Assembly: GCA_009760885.1 (NCBI GenBank)
Contig: CM019718.1
Coordinates: 26,033,133 to 26,097,132, forward strand
From: Achatina immaculata
Taxonomy: Eukaryota > Mollusca > Gastropoda > Stylommatophora > Achatinidae
Length of the DNA stretch: 64,000 bases
Reading direction: 5' to 3'
Shown here: positions 42,754 through 55,739 of the stretch, in pieces
How the letters are laid out: each line of letters begins with the position of its first letter
Position numbering within the stretch: position 1 is the first letter of the stretch
Position numbers and translations under genes: made by a program
The notes under the pieces: generated by a model
What the model was told of the DNA's origin: nothing
Seen by the model: the letters and a program-made list of their open reading frames with translations, nothing else
Database searches by the model: none

Positions 42754-43005
42754 GTCTCTACTGCTTTCTGCTTTCTCACTCTTCTCTTTTTTCTGCTTTC
42801 TCACTCTTCTCTTTTTTCTGCTTTCTCACTCTTCTCTTTTTTCTGCTTTCTCACTCTTCTCTTTTTTCTGCTTTCTCACTCTTCTCTTTTTTCTGCTTTC
42901 TCACTCTTCTCTTTTTTTCTGCTTTCTCCTCATTTTTCTGCTTTCTCACTATTCTCTTTTTTTTCTGCTTTCTCACTCTTCTCTTTTTTTTCTGCTGTCT
43001 CACTA
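42754..43005. repeat. Pyrimidine-rich tandem array, 25 bp unit, about 10 copies
   Basis: CTGCTTTCTCACTCTTCTCT recurs every 25-27 bases; length differences come from the T-run in each unit. The F/S/L-rich frames across it are artefacts. Confidence 0.9.
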
Positions 43006-43009
43006 TGCA

Positions 43010-43360
43010 GATTTTCTACTTTTTGCGGGTGTACATGGAAGTGAGTTGGCTGATAGACTGGCTGGACAGGCTGAGATACAAGGCAGGCTGAGAATGGATA
43101 AGGAGGATATTGTAAAGGCCATTTTAGACAGACTGCATGAGAATGAAGAGAGTGAGTGGATGGACAGCATGCATATACAGAGGTTGATGAAGTTGGGACA
43201 GCAAGGGTCTGAAAGAAAATCGGAACTAAGTGGGTGAAAACATGTAATAAATGACCAACATTTGATGGGAACCTTTAGTAAACAGACTTGTGGATGTTGG
43301 AGTATGCGGCGGAGCATGTATGAGAATGTCCTGAATACAGTGATACTGGATTCTGAAATC
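43010..43360 (+). mobile_element. LINE fragment, RNase H end
   Basis: The frame reads AGVHGSELADRLAGQAEIQG followed by MDKEDIVKAILDRL and KLGQQGSERKSEL, the end of an RNase H domain and the downstream Cys-rich region (CGCWSMRRSMYENV) of an RNase H-bearing LINE. Related to positions 1-350. Confidence 0.7.
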
Positions 43361-44026
43361 TACTTTCTGACTCTGTCTCTTCTGTTTTTCTACTCTCTGA
43401 TTCTTCTTTTTTTCTACTTTCTGAATCTGGCTTCTTCTACCAAGTCAGACTCCACCCAAAATCACCACTCACCAGCTCTGGAAGAAAGTCAGATGACAAA
43501 GTCCTATCTTAAAACAAACTGAAGCATCGGAAACTTTAATACTCAGTTTTGCTGAGGTGAGGTTTACAGTGTTCCTTGATATGAGCATGGTAGTGGTAGC
43601 TGATAGTAAGGTTGGTTCTCATGCAGAAACAATGACTGCGATCAGCTCAGAGGAAATACCTATGTAAACAGAATATCTGCCTGCACTGCTTGGCATACTG
43701 GAGCACAGTATGCACATTTCTGTTCATGCTGTAAGAATATTCACATAAAAATGTTCCATTAATATAATTATATTAATTTTAGTATTCCCTGTCTCATTTC
43801 CTTTGATCCAGTGTCAGGTGCCTGTTTTTTTTTTTTTTAACAGAGTAAATTATTCTTCTTATTTTCCTTCTGCTTTCTCAACACTACTGTTGGTGTGATG
43901 ATGTGATCTTTCTGTAAGTTTGCTACCCTCACAGTTGTCCAGTGTACATTTTCTTACTTTCATAGCACTTTGTAAAACCCACTATCCAACAACTTGGCTT
44001 GTTCTGCTTGTGCAAAAAAGCTGTGA
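43361..44026. other. No feature recognised
   Basis: CT-rich start, then AT-rich sequence without coding signal. Confidence 0.4.
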
Positions 44027-44030
44027 TTAA

Positions 44031-44701
44031 CTCTTCCCGTGCCAGGTGGACACAGTGTGGAAGTTCAGTTTTTGCAAAGTTAAAAGCGGGGGTCTTGATA
44101 TGTATAGGGGTATAGTTGCAAAATTGAATGAAAAACAGTCTTTCCATGTACCTGTTATGTTTCAAAATATAACTAAATGTATGAAGATTTCATAAATGCA
44201 GAGTTTTTTAGGAAAAAAAGAAGTAATGTAATGTTTTTAGACAATGATTATGTCCAGCTTACCATCGGCTAGGTCTATATGTACAGTACTTACACCTTCT
44301 GAGATGCCTAGATCTACCTATTGGCCTCATATTGTGATTTTATGTTGCATTATCGCTAAAATAATGTCTGAAATAACCTTCTAACTGCTTCTCCAGTCGT
44401 CTGATATGTCTAGATCTACTTGGGATACATTCAAGAACAGTGGTCTGGTCACAGGCCATGTCCATATCCCTATCTACATCACTAAAAATTGAAATTTCTC
44501 TGTTTCTCTTCATTTTTCTCTCTTGAATAGGTCGTAGCTAAGCACTCTTCCGCCATTTTGTAAAGGGTCATAAGCAGTAAACGTGCGAACCAAAATGAGA
44601 ATTAAAGATATACGAAACAAAACATGTGGGAAAATAGGAACCAAAAGCGTGGAAGTCAGAATCGACTTGGGTCTTATATGACCCACATGGCACGGAAAAA
44701 G
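44031..44701. mobile_element. Non-autonomous TTAA (piggyBac-type) element
   Basis: 671 bp flanked by TTAA at 44,027-44,030 and 44,702-44,705. The ends are inverted repeats: CTCTTCCCGTGCCAGGTGG at the left and, inverted, CTTTTTCCGTGCCATGTGG at the right (16 of 19 match). It holds no transposase and is homologous to 23,963-24,655. Confidence 0.85.
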
Positions 44702-44705
44702 TTAA

Positions 44706-45719
44706 ATTTCACAGTGGATGTTGGATGGCTTCTTCCTTTTGTCCACACTGTGGAGGCATATCTCTCATAAACCCACAAAGGACAATCTCTTTGACAGCCA
44801 AGCAATACATTTTAACTGCAGGATCAAGGATTCTTAACATATTTTACAGTTACAAAAACACCACAAACAACAAATCTACCTGTCTCCATACCTTCTTAGT
44901 CTGACTGTCAAAATTATTACCATCACCAGCCCTGTAAGATACTGGTAAAACTTTGAAAGATACCACGGGTGTCACTTTTACTTTATATATGGATAGTTAA
45001 GAAAAGAATAGAAGAAAGAGAAATGTAATTTTTCAGAAATTGAAGTACAGTTTTTTGGCTTATAGTTGTTTTTTTTTTGGACTCCATCCTGCTTTCTGTT
45101 AGTACAACCAGTAATGGACTTAGCCTGACTAATGGGGGGCAGGGATTACCATAGTTACCATGGTTGCAAGTCATTTTGTTGCATTTTATTTAAATGTAGT
45201 GGCTTCTTTTAGGCAATTATTACTTTGTATTGCTCAGTTATACATATCAGTTTATGCTAATACAATTGTTTACATATATGTTTATATATATATATATACA
45301 TACACATACATGATATTAGAATGAAAATATCAAAAGTAGAATTAATGAGAAAAGTAATTTTAAGCTGGGTATACAATTCAGTTTTTCTTATGTTTTATTT
45401 ATAGTTTTTCTCTTGTTTCTATTTCCTATTCTACTCTGTGACATGTAGAAGAGTTTTTTTTTGTGAATATATGTTTCATTTATATGAAATTTGTATGTTT
45501 CATAAGAAGTGTTTTTTATTTAGACATTTTGTGAGAGATTATGATAAAAGGAATTGTATTAGCTTTATGGCTGTCTGATGTGGTAATAGGTTCATAGAAG
45601 ACAACTTGCAGGTCAATAAATTTAGCCCTTTTTTTGGGTTGTTTTCCAACTTTTATTATGAATATCCGAGGATTCTCCATTTGTCTTGATCTAGAGAAGT
45701 ATTTTCAGCTTGGCTTCAG
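44706..45719. other. No feature recognised
   Basis: AT-rich, with a short (TA)n tract near 45,285. Confidence 0.4.
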
Positions 45720-45905
45720 CTTTCTGGGGTGCTTGTGTAGTGGTTAATGTGCTCATCTGATATGTGGAGGTTGGTGGTTCAGATTTGGGTGGGGGTGTCC
45801 CAGTCATCTAGTTCTTTCTGAAACTGGGGAAGGAAAGGCAGCCAGGAATGGTGGTGGTGCTGACAAGTATCAGCCTCTGATGATATCAGCTAACATCTAT
45901 GTAAG
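45720..45905 (+). mobile_element. tRNA-derived SINE-like element
   Basis: A pol III A-box-like TAGTGGTTAATG and a B-box-like GGTTCAGATTTGG lie 35-40 bases apart at its 5' end. They are followed by GGAAAGGCAGCCAGG, a block shared with the SINE-like copies at 61.0, 62.5 and 63.5 kb. Confidence 0.6.
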
Positions 45906-46799
45906 AAAGAGATTATCATGTGTATAGGAGTATTTGCAGCTGACACTTTTACTGTTAGGCAGGAGCTACAATCTGTTTTAGAAAATTGATGGGAAAAGAA
46001 ATGAAAATTTGATTTTTACTTGCATTAGCAATGTTTTAGATGATGCATGCCTCTCCCCTCTCCAATGTGAAACAAATCTTTACACATTCACACAACAGCC
46101 TTCCCTCACCCCTATTCTCCCTGTATGTTGTTCTTGGAGTCTTAGATAGACTCTTTTATGTGATTTTGGACACTGTTCTTAAGAAAATAACCTTTTCTGT
46201 TATGTATTACAGGCATTAGATTTTGCAAACTCAGACTGTTGAATATTTTGGATGCATTGTTTTCTAATGTATTATTTTCCATGGCCGATGTACGTTTTGG
46301 TTTTTTTTTTTTCATCTTCATTATGCATTTTTTATTCTTAAGTACTTAGACTAGTCCTAGTGTTGATGTTTACAATAAACAGAAAGGCTAGCACTCTAAT
46401 GGCTTTATAAGTGAAAAGTTGATGTCTTTGTTAGTAATGCATGAAGTTATTAAGTTGAGAATTATAAATGTTTGTGGACTGAATCACAGCTAATAAGAAC
46501 TGCCAGTGGGACTGTACCTTAACTGTATTCATGAACAAAGAGCCTGTTTACATTTCATACACAAAATATGAACTTTTTCCAACAAAATGAAAATAAACTC
46601 TTAATATAATTGTGGGACATACTTTTTTTTGTGGTGTCTTGCCCCCCTCAAGTACTCTGTGTTGAGGGGAGAAATAAATGTCACAATAGGACTCTGTGAT
46701 AGTGATATATTTAAGGTTTCTATGATTTCTTGTCAGGGGAAAAGGTACAAATAACGCCATATGTATAATAACATTGATGGAGAGATAAATAGAAGTAAA
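45906..46799. other. No feature recognised
   Basis: AT-rich, no coding signal; an AATAAA occurs near 46,373. Confidence 0.4.
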
Positions 46800-48060
46800 G
46801 ACGGACCTATACTTATGCTTCATAGACTGCTGTAAAGCATTTGATAAAGTGAGACACACAGAAATTATAAGAATGCTGGAAGATATCAACATAGATGGGA
46901 AAGATCTGAAACTCATTAAAAACATATACTGGCAGCACTCAGAGGCAATGAGGGTTGAGAAACCAAATAGGAGGATTCCAAGACATAAAATTGGGAGTGA
47001 GACAAGGATGTGTTTTATGTCCTGATCTCTTCTCCTTGTACAGTGAAAACATAATGAGAAACAACTTAAGATATGCAGACGACACAGTCCTGATTGCTAA
47101 AAGTGAAGGGGAGCTACAGACATTGTGGTTTGTGAAAGTAAAAATAAAGGTCTCAGCCTGAACAAAAAGAAGACTGAAGTGATGGTCATCTCAGAGAAAA
47201 GAATACTACCAAAATATAGCATTACCATCAATGGCACAAATCTGAAACAAGTAGATAGATTCAAGTACTTAGGAACGATTATAACAACTGATGGGAATGT
47301 CACAACGTAATAAAAAGCAGACGTGCTGAAGCCAAGTCAGCATTCCAAACAATGAGACACATCTTGTGCAACAGATCCATATGATGGAAACAAGATTCCG
47401 AGTACTTAAATGTTACATTGAGCCAATTTTGTTTTATAGATGTGAAGCATGGTCTATGAGTAAGAGAGTACAGTGAGAAATGGAGGCCATGGAAATGTGA
47501 TTTATAAGGATTTTGAAAGTACCATGGACAGCCAAGAAAACCAATGAAGTCTTTAAGAGAGCCTGGAGTTAAAAAGCTAATTATAGCAAAGATCAGAGGC
47601 AAATGAGCAAGATTTATAGGATATTTCCTAAGAATAGGAAAATTGGAACACACTGTGGCAACTGGAAAAATTGAGGGAAGAAGAAACAAAGGAAGACAGA
47701 GAGAGAGAGAGAAGTTACTGGATGGGCTGTCAGTGTGGCTAGGAAGAAAGTCACCGGCGGTTCTCATAATCAAGTCTAAACAGAGAGAGAAGTTATTGGA
47801 TGGGCTGTCAGTGTGGCTAGGAAGAAAGTCACCGGAGGTTCTCATAATCAGGTCTAAACAGAGAGAGAAGTTACTGGATGGGCTGTCAGTGTGGCTAGGA
47901 AGAAAGTCACCGGCGGTTCTCATAATCAAGTCTAAACAGAGAGAGAAGTTACTGGATGGGCTGTCAGTGTGGCTAGGAAGAAAGTCACCGGCGGTTCTCA
48001 TAATCAAGTCTAAAGACAGGGAATTGTGGAGAGAAATGATTGCCTATGCCACTTGAATTG
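46800..48060 (+). mobile_element. LINE family B, reverse transcriptase, degenerate
   Basis: The plus strand holds CFIDCCKAFDKVRHTEIIRM, DIKLGVRQGCVLCPDLFSLY, LRYADDTVLIAKSEGEL, NKKKTEVMVISEKR and VDRFKYLGTIITTDGN in successive frames, then a C-terminus with a fourfold internal duplication. Several frameshifts. Confidence 0.85.
47703..48014. repeat. 78 bp tandem array inside LINE coding sequence, 4 copies
   Basis: AGAGAGAGAAGTTACTGGAT begins each copy (47,703, 47,781, 47,859, 47,937). 78 is a multiple of three, so the peptide REKLLDGLSVWLGRKSP is repeated four times in frame. Confidence 0.95.
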
Positions 48061-48079
48061 AAATTTCTTACCTCTGCTT

Positions 48080-48480
48080 CTTGCATAAGTGTCCTCTATA
48101 CTGTCTGGTGGAGCTCATGTAATGTGGGCAAACCATTTGAACTGTTTCTGGATGTAATACAAATTTGGTGTTACTCCAACCCTTGCCCTGATGGTGTCAT
48201 TTCTTATCACATTTAGTATTGTCCTTGTGGTTCTGTCACAATTTTCCTTTTATTTGTAGCTGTTAGTGTCCTTGTTTGCAGAGTTTGAAGGAAAAGTGTG
48301 TTGTACAGTGCTCCTTTTGTTTCAGTTGTGATGTATTTGTTTTTTTTACAGTAAATATGTCATTTGTATAGTGATGAGATTTGCTTTTATCACATCTGTT
48401 CTCAGTTTCAGCACCAGTTTTTCAAGAGGATGATATTGTACTCCCTAAGTATTTAAAATGTTAGGCTTGTTTCAAAGGCT
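48080..48480 (-). mobile_element. LINE family H, C-terminal remnant
   Basis: Minus-strand pieces: CDRTTRTILNVIRNDTIRAR, GVTPNLYYIQKQFKWFAHI, in the style of RTE-like C-termini (a KWFGH-type block). Many stops. Confidence 0.55.
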
Positions 48481-50694
48481 GATTAAAAAGATGCTGATTT
48501 GGCAGTCAGTCAGCCATGGCTGAATTGCTATCTTCAGGGTTAGATAACCATGGCCAACTAAGGCCCTGTCTCACCTCACTCTTGGTACCCCCAGTAACAG
48601 GCCTAGCTTAGCTAGTGGCCAGGGATTGCCACAGTCCTCATGGTGGTGGAGCCTGCTAAAGAAGCATTGCACACCCTGCTTTCAGCTGCACTCTGGGACC
48701 AAAAAAAAACAAAACAGCTGCCATATCCTGCTCTCAATCCAACGTGATGCCGTGTCTCAACATCTTCACTGTATCAGCTGTAAAGAACACCAGCTGGCAG
48801 TTCTAGGGGAAGAGAAGAATCGAGGCTGATTTTTGTTGGGATTTTTTCTCTGACAATTTCTGAGTTTTTTTTTTTTTTTTTCAGCGTGGACTTTCATGTT
48901 GAGGTTTTTAGATGCTATTGCTAAGTTATCCAAATTCTGCTTTATTTCACTGGAACAGTTTGATTAAAAAAAAAAAAGTAGTTCTCGGTGCAAGATGAAT
49001 GAATGAACACAAAGTCAGTTTTAACTGTACATTAACTTCAGTGTTTTTTAAACTTTGTTCCTCCCCTTGGTCCATAGAAAACTCCATTTCTGCGTAACTG
49101 CTTCATGAGATAGCCTTCTGTGTACAGTCTAGTGTGCTTGGCCAAGTGATGAAGTATTTCCTGTTTCCAGAGGCTACTTTGGAGACACATTTTTACAGCA
49201 GGGATGATGATGATGATGGTATTGGGTCAGAGTTAAGGTGGCAGAACACAGATCATTATTCAGCAGCAACTTATGCCCCAACTAACATTTTTCAAAACCA
49301 CATCCTTGCACCCCCCCCCCTTTTTTTTAAAAATCAAATAACAGCATGACAGATAAGAAAAATTGTAATTTCTGATCAGAGGCTTGATTTGAAAGTTTGA
49401 AAATCCCTGCTGTAATTGGGGGGGGGGGGGGAATATGGAAGGTAAGATGATAAATGTAAATACTAAAATAAGTTTTATTTATGAAATTTCATATCACAGG
49501 TTATCTGAAACACTCCACACACTTACTTCCATTACATGCTTGTTTTCTCCACACGAACACAGAGAATATGAAAATTAATGGAAAACTTGATGGGGAAAAA
49601 AAGGGAAAGGAAAGGACACAATATCTGGAACGAGTTAACCAAACTAGGGCAAGAGATCACCACCTTCCCGTGGTACAGCATGTAATGAATGAATGAACAA
49701 ATAAAGCTTTGTAACCCTTACAAGACACTGTGAATGTGTAAGGAGATATTTCATCTCATGTATTTGTAACAGAGTGCTGTAAAATCTGAAACATATATTT
49801 CTTATAATCACAGGGGATATACTGATATCCAGAGCACGCTGAGGTCTTCCGGTGAGAAAGTCCAACTCTAAAAAAACTGGTGCAATGAAAACCACAGTGT
49901 CACGCAGTCCCGCTTCTGAGACACACCAAGAATACAGGCTCAAGCCCAGCAATACTCTGAACCTCTTGTGGTCCTCTCGGGGATCTCGTGTGGTCCTTTT
50001 GGGGACCACAGGAGTAAATTCAGTAGGATCACAGGGTGATCTTGGTGGTAGAAGCGAACGAAGAAGAAGAAAAAGATAATCACAGGACATATACAGGGTA
50101 CTATAAACATTCCAGACATTCATCTCCCTTATAAGGAGGCTTTGCACATTGCACATATTTATCTCATACACCCATGCAGGATATTACAAGTATAAACATT
50201 CTACACATATGTCTCCATTATATAGGATACTATAAACATTCCACATATTTATATACTATATACATACAGGATAATATCAACATTCCACATATCTCCCTTA
50301 TACAGTATACTATAAACATTCTGCACATTTATCTTCTTTACACATACATGATACTATAAACATTCCAGACATTTATATCCCTTACAGGTACAGAATGTAA
50401 AAGTTCAGACACATCTTTTTGTTGTAGTGAGGAGGAAAGATGTGTTCATGAATATGACACAACACTGGGTTTCAGACATTAAAATTGTTTATGTCTGTGC
50501 CATATCATAGCAATATAAAAATCCTTTTGAGAAATGATGACAAGTCATAAAGAAATTTATAATGAACATTACACAAAACACAAATTTATGACAAAGATTA
50601 CATAAAACAGAAAATTTATAACAAACATTCCACAACACTTAAGAAAATGTATAACAGACAATCAACTTGTGGAAGGCAAATCAACATATAATGC
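48481..50694. other. No gene recognised
   Basis: AT-rich, with C- and G-runs near 49,311 and 49,420. Short imperfect direct repeats (ATACTATAAACATTC words) occur at 50,100-50,370. Confidence 0.4.
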
Positions 50695-51192
50695 ATGTAT
50701 ATTATTAATTTAAAACCAAGTTAAGACTATTCAATGCAAATGTAATATCCACCCTTATTTATGCATGCAAAAACTGGAAAACAACTAAAGAAATAGACAA
50801 GAAATTAGACTTTTTTTAAAACAAATGTCTAAGGAAAATACTTGGCATCAAGTAGAACAAATTCAAGAACAATGCAGAGATAAGACAGATGACTGAACAA
50901 CAACCAGTCTCATGGGTGATCAGGAAAAGGAGATGGACATATGTTGGTCACTTGATGAGAAGAAATGATCATATAATCCCAAAACAAGCTGTCAAGTGGA
51001 ACACAACAGGCCAAAGAAAAAGAGGCAGACTGCGTGAAACTCTGAAGAGGACATTGTTAAGAGAGGCCAAATTAACAGGCATTCAATCCCTTGATGAGGT
51101 TGAAAGACTCGCCGAAGACAGGAAAAATTGGCAAACTACCTTGCGAGCCCTATGTGACGTTTAACGGCACAGGAAGGATATAAGATAAGATG
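50695..51192 (+). mobile_element. LINE family E, 3' end
   Basis: The frame at 50,889-51,164 reads [39 protein letters not shown] and [20 protein letters not shown], ending in TTTAACGGCACAGGAAGGAT and an AAGATAAGAT tail. Confidence 0.85.
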
Positions 51193-51324
51193 TTATAATG
51201 ACACACTCAAAAGTAATGTGTGAGGGGGAAGCTGAGGTTAAATTTGCAAAGTGAGACTGCAGGTTTATTGCTAAAAGTATGTAGGCAATTTATGCTGCAA
51301 TCACACAGTTTATACTGACAGCAC

Positions 51325-51905
51325 AAGGAAAACCAGGATGGCAACACCAGAAAGGAAGTCAGAATTATAACTGCAAATGCAGCACTGACCTTCAAGAATC
51401 TTGAGAACATATGGCACTCAAAAGTTATAAGCACAAAAACCAAGTTAAGACTATTCAAATCAAATGTTATATCCACCCTCATTTATGCATGTGAAAGCTG
51501 CAAAACAACTAAAGAAACAGACAACAAATTAGACTCTTTTGAAAATAAATGCCTAAGGAAAATACCTGGTATAAAGTGGAATGAATTCAAGAACAATGCA
51601 AAGATAAGGCAGATGAGCAAACAACAACCTGTCTCATGGGTGATCAGAAAAATGAGATAGACATATGTCGGTCATATGATGAGAAGAAACGGAATCCCAA
51701 AACGAACTATCAAGTGGAACACAAAAGGCAGAAGAAAAAGAGGTTGGCCACGTGAAACTCCAAAGAGGACTGTTAAGAGAGGGAAAATTAGCAGGCATAA
51801 AATCCCCTGATGAGGTTGAAAAGCTTACCAAGGACAGGAAAACTTTGCGAACTACCATGCATGCCCTATGTAACGTTTAACGGCACGGGAAGGATATAAG
51901 ATGTA
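51325..51905 (+). mobile_element. LINE family E, 3' end (second tandem copy)
   Basis: Same arrangement as the copy 135 bases to the left but more diverged, with LIYACESCKTTKETDNKLDS-type sequence and a stop in the RRW block. It ends at GGCACGGGAAGGATATAAGA. Confidence 0.8.
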
Positions 51906-53027
51906 TGAAGACAAGGAAAACACTCGTTATGCTCTTGGTCACAATCGATATTATTAAGTATTTTGAAAACAAAATGTGAATATGGCAAAATGGTTTGTGC
52001 ACTAGTTAACACAAGTTTTTTAATCTGGTCAGCCTTGTTGTGCGGTAGGTACTTGGCTTCTCCAAGAGCAGGACAAAGAAAGATGGCCAGGTGCAGCACA
52101 GACAATCTAACACTATATTCCTCACTGACATGGTACTTTTCCCCTCCTTGTACATATATGGCATGATCTAGTGGTAGGCGAGTGTATGTGTGACTATTCA
52201 TGTTGTATGTGATGACGGCTCAGTAAACAACAATGTCCAAACAAACGCTTCATGTTAACTTTGACTGTGACTCACAAATGACCTCTGCACTGAAGAACAG
52301 ATCCAAGCACAAGTCTGACTCCTCAAGATCTCACGTACATAAACCCCATGTTTAATCACTCTATCAGCACTCGCGTAGACAAAGACCTTGCATAACTTGC
52401 ATGTCTCCATCCTCTAGTTTCCACCTGTTCTCTCTCAAAAGTCTCACCGAAAGCCCTCTCATGACCAAATTCAACAACCACACAGTCACATGACCAACGT
52501 TCACAACATCATTTGCTTAAATGCTTGTAAGACCTAGTAACCCGTACACTGCTACACCTTAATGGCATGGAACAGGTCTAGGAAAAACAGGCACTATCAC
52601 TAGTTTTTCACTCTGGGAGCATTTTAGTTTGGATCATGGTAAGATTTGATTTAAAAAAAAAAAAATGTTGATAGCAGTCTCTACATGTTGTGGCAACTGC
52701 TCTAGGTACGGTGCCTTATTCCCTCAGTCCAAAAAGTCCCTTGGCAGATGCTTGGAAACTGGAAAACATGCTGTAATTGACGGTTTTATTTATTTTTTTT
52801 TTTAACAGATGTTTCAACTAATATACATAAAGAGCATTCCCAAACGAAACGTTAACATTTTATGGAATCCTTTTCTCCCATATTATTTCTCTTTAAATCT
52901 GAACTATCCAACACCAGATCATTAACAGTGTTTCAAATTATTTCCAAATTTGTATTATTTCCCAGTTTTCTATGAAACCCATGAAAATGTTTTCTAGAAG
53001 CCACATTTGGGCTATGCATTATAAATT
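51906..53027. other. No feature recognised
   Basis: Contains TTAATGGCATGGAACAGG near 52,560 and GGCCAGGTGCAG near 52,088, small matches to the SINE-like family. No coding signal. Confidence 0.4.
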
Positions 53028-53160
53028 ATGAAAATAATGCTACAGACTACTATGAAATATGAAACACTGCTACAGATCATTATGAAATATGAAACACTGC
53101 TACAGATCATTATGAAATATGAAAAGCTGCTACAGACTGTTATTAGATATGAAACGTTTA
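53028..53160. repeat. Tandem array, 30 bp unit, 4 copies
   Basis: TATGAAATATGAAACACTGC recurs every 30 bases with moderate divergence. Confidence 0.85.
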
Positions 53161-54567
53161 CTACTGACTACATGAAACTTCATTTCATACTGATTCAATC
53201 ACTGCATTACTTGCAATGCTGAACAGCACTGATGATCATGCTTCTCCATCTCACACAGTCCTTTGATATTTCCAATCAAATACTGTTCTTTCCCCCCCCC
53301 CCCCCTCCACGCTATTTGCTGAGCCCATTCAGATATTACTCTCTCAGCTTCCCACTCCTCCTTTTTCCCTTAAGTTTTCCAGTTATCACCATGTCCTCTA
53401 ACATCCATAAGAGAAAATAAATGGAAAAAAAAACTATATTAATTACAGATTCTGATTGGCCACAGAGTAACTTCATCTCAGACAATAAAAACAGCTGAAG
53501 CCATAAATGCAGTGAGAAAGAATGCCACCCGGACTTTGGAAGCAGTTAATATTTAGCTTGCCTTTTTATTTCAATGTCAAAATATTCTAGAATACATACA
53601 CCTTTGGGGACCATAATATATTTATGAAAGATTAACATAAGCCATTATGGCAAAACATACAATAAAACTCTATTAATTATCTGTAGATGGAACATAAATA
53701 TATACAATATAAACACATGAACTAAGTCAAAATATTCAGTGATTTAAGATGTTTAAAATCATATAACACTGACAACAGTTTGCTGAACAACTGTGAAGAT
53801 GGAAGGAACGAAGGAAAAATGAGGTCAGAGTGAAACGCTTGTTTCAGTTACACAGCAAGGAAAAGAAAACCCCAAACCCCAGAATAAATATGAACAAATA
53901 CAGTCTATTCTCCTTGTGGCAAAAACAAAGGAGCATAAGCATCAATGGCATTTTTTTTTTTTTTGTGGCAAAAAAGGTATGTAAACATCCAACGAATTTT
54001 TTTAATGAAAAAAAAAGAATGTCAGCAAACCAGTTTAAAGTACTGAAGAATAGCCAAATTCGAGCTTTCATAAAATACATAAAAGATATTTAACAAGTAC
54101 CACAAAGTTGTTTAACAAGCACGCAAAGATATTTAACAAATACACAGAAATTTTCTTTCTTTGTACGCAAGTAATTTATTATGGAATGCTCATGGCACAA
54201 GATCTCCACAACCACATGGGCAGGGGGTAATCAATGGTTATTTTACACACAGAGGAGAGGATACAGTTATTCAAGAAGCTCTCAACCCTCTCTTATCCTA
54301 TGTCAAACAATGGCTTAAATTAGCTTCTCACATTTTAGTTGCTTGTCAAAGTTTTATCAGTCCAGCAAAAAAATGACAAAAATTATTTAAATATACGAAA
54401 TAAGTCACTCATTCAAATTAATTATTTTAAAAAATTATTTCTATTTTAAAACTTTTTACTTAACAACTGCAAGACAAGAATATTTGGAAAAAAAAAGTTT
54501 TTTTTAATGAAACAAAATTAGGAAATTAAACAATTGTCTTTACTTCTTAAAGCATGGACATGAAAGA
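53161..54567. other. No feature recognised
   Basis: AT-rich; C-run near 53,292. No coding signal. Confidence 0.4.
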
Positions 54568-55035
54568 GTGAAAGAAAAAAGAAATATCAAAGCACTCTGG
54601 ACATCAGAAAAAAAAATCAACCAAATATCAAAGCACTCTGGACATCAGAAAAAAAAATCAACCAAATATCAAAGCACTCTCCACACCAGAAAAAAAAAAT
54701 TAACCAAATATCAAAGCACTCTGGACATAAGAAAAAAAAAATTAACCAAACATCAATGCACTCTCCACACCAGAAAAAAAAAATTAACCAAACATCAAAG
54801 CACTCTGGACATCAGAAAAAAAAAATTAACCAAACATCAATGCACTCTCCACACCAGAAAAAAAAAATTAACCAAACATCAATGCACTCTCCATAACAGA
54901 AAAAAAAATAACCAAACACCAATGCACTCTCCACACCAGAAAAAAAAATTAACCAAACATCAAAGCACTCTCCACCTCAGAAAAAAAAATTAATCAAATA
55001 CCAAAGCACTCTCCATGTCAGAAAAAATAATTAAC
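54568..55035. repeat. Tandem array, 37-40 bp unit, about 12 copies
   Basis: ATCAAAGCACTCTGGACATC and its variant with CTCCACACC alternate, each followed by an A-run and TTAACCAAA. The length varies through the A-run. The K/T-rich frame across it is an artefact. Confidence 0.9.
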
Positions 55036-55439
55036 CACTGAAGGTCTCATATACAGAACTGACATCTTCTTACATTCTTCTTGTGCCGCTAAGTTGCTCT
55101 TTGCACTGAAAGATAATTTATCAACCAATAGGATGATTGTTCATCTGCAGAGTAAAACCAATGAGATGTTTTTTTTTTCTGTTAAAAAGAAAACCAATGA
55201 AATCTCTTGAGGCATATGGAATGAACTAAATCAAAGAGGGTTCTCTGCAAGCTAAAGAAATTAGTAATCAGTCAAAGAGCTTTCTAGACTACATTATAAG
55301 CACAGACAGAGTTTCTGTACAAAGTGGGAAATATGGAAACAGTACTTCACAATGGCATCCCCACACCAAAATCATGAAGGACCATAGATAAGAGAGAGTC
55401 AATTATAAAGTCCTTGTGCAAGTTTCCAATATGAATAAT

Positions 55440-55665
55440 TTCTGCTCTACTTCCACAGCTTTCCGAGCCATTAAGGCCCATTGCTGCAGATAAAGTTCTC
55501 CATTCTTCTTTATTTCTAATCTTCTCTCTCCAGTTGGTGACACCAATTTCTTTTATATCCTTTTCTATGTTGCCATTCCATCTCTGTCTTGGTCTACCTC
55601 TTGGTCTTGTTTCCCTCATCTCTTGTGCATACAAAACTTTCATTTGTCTGTTCATATTTCTGTTC
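55440..55665 (-). mobile_element. LINE family F, 3' end
   Basis: The minus-strand frame reads MKVLYAQEMRETRPRGRPRQ, RWNGNIEKDIKEIGVTNWRE and MGLNGSES, closely matching 62,115-62,340. Confidence 0.8.
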
Positions 55666-55739
55666 TACTGGTGATTAAAAACTCTCAAAAGTGTTTCAGT
55701 AAAATAATTTATTCAAGTTTTAACAAATTTAATTTCAGA

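Noticed and set aside
42726..43237. F/S/L-rich membrane proteins in three frames
   Set aside because: Product of the 25 bp pyrimidine-rich array; the only real coding trace is the RNase H end that follows.
45720..45800. tRNA gene
   Set aside because: A- and B-box-like words are present but no cloverleaf could be drawn, and the unit continues into a dispersed SINE-like body.
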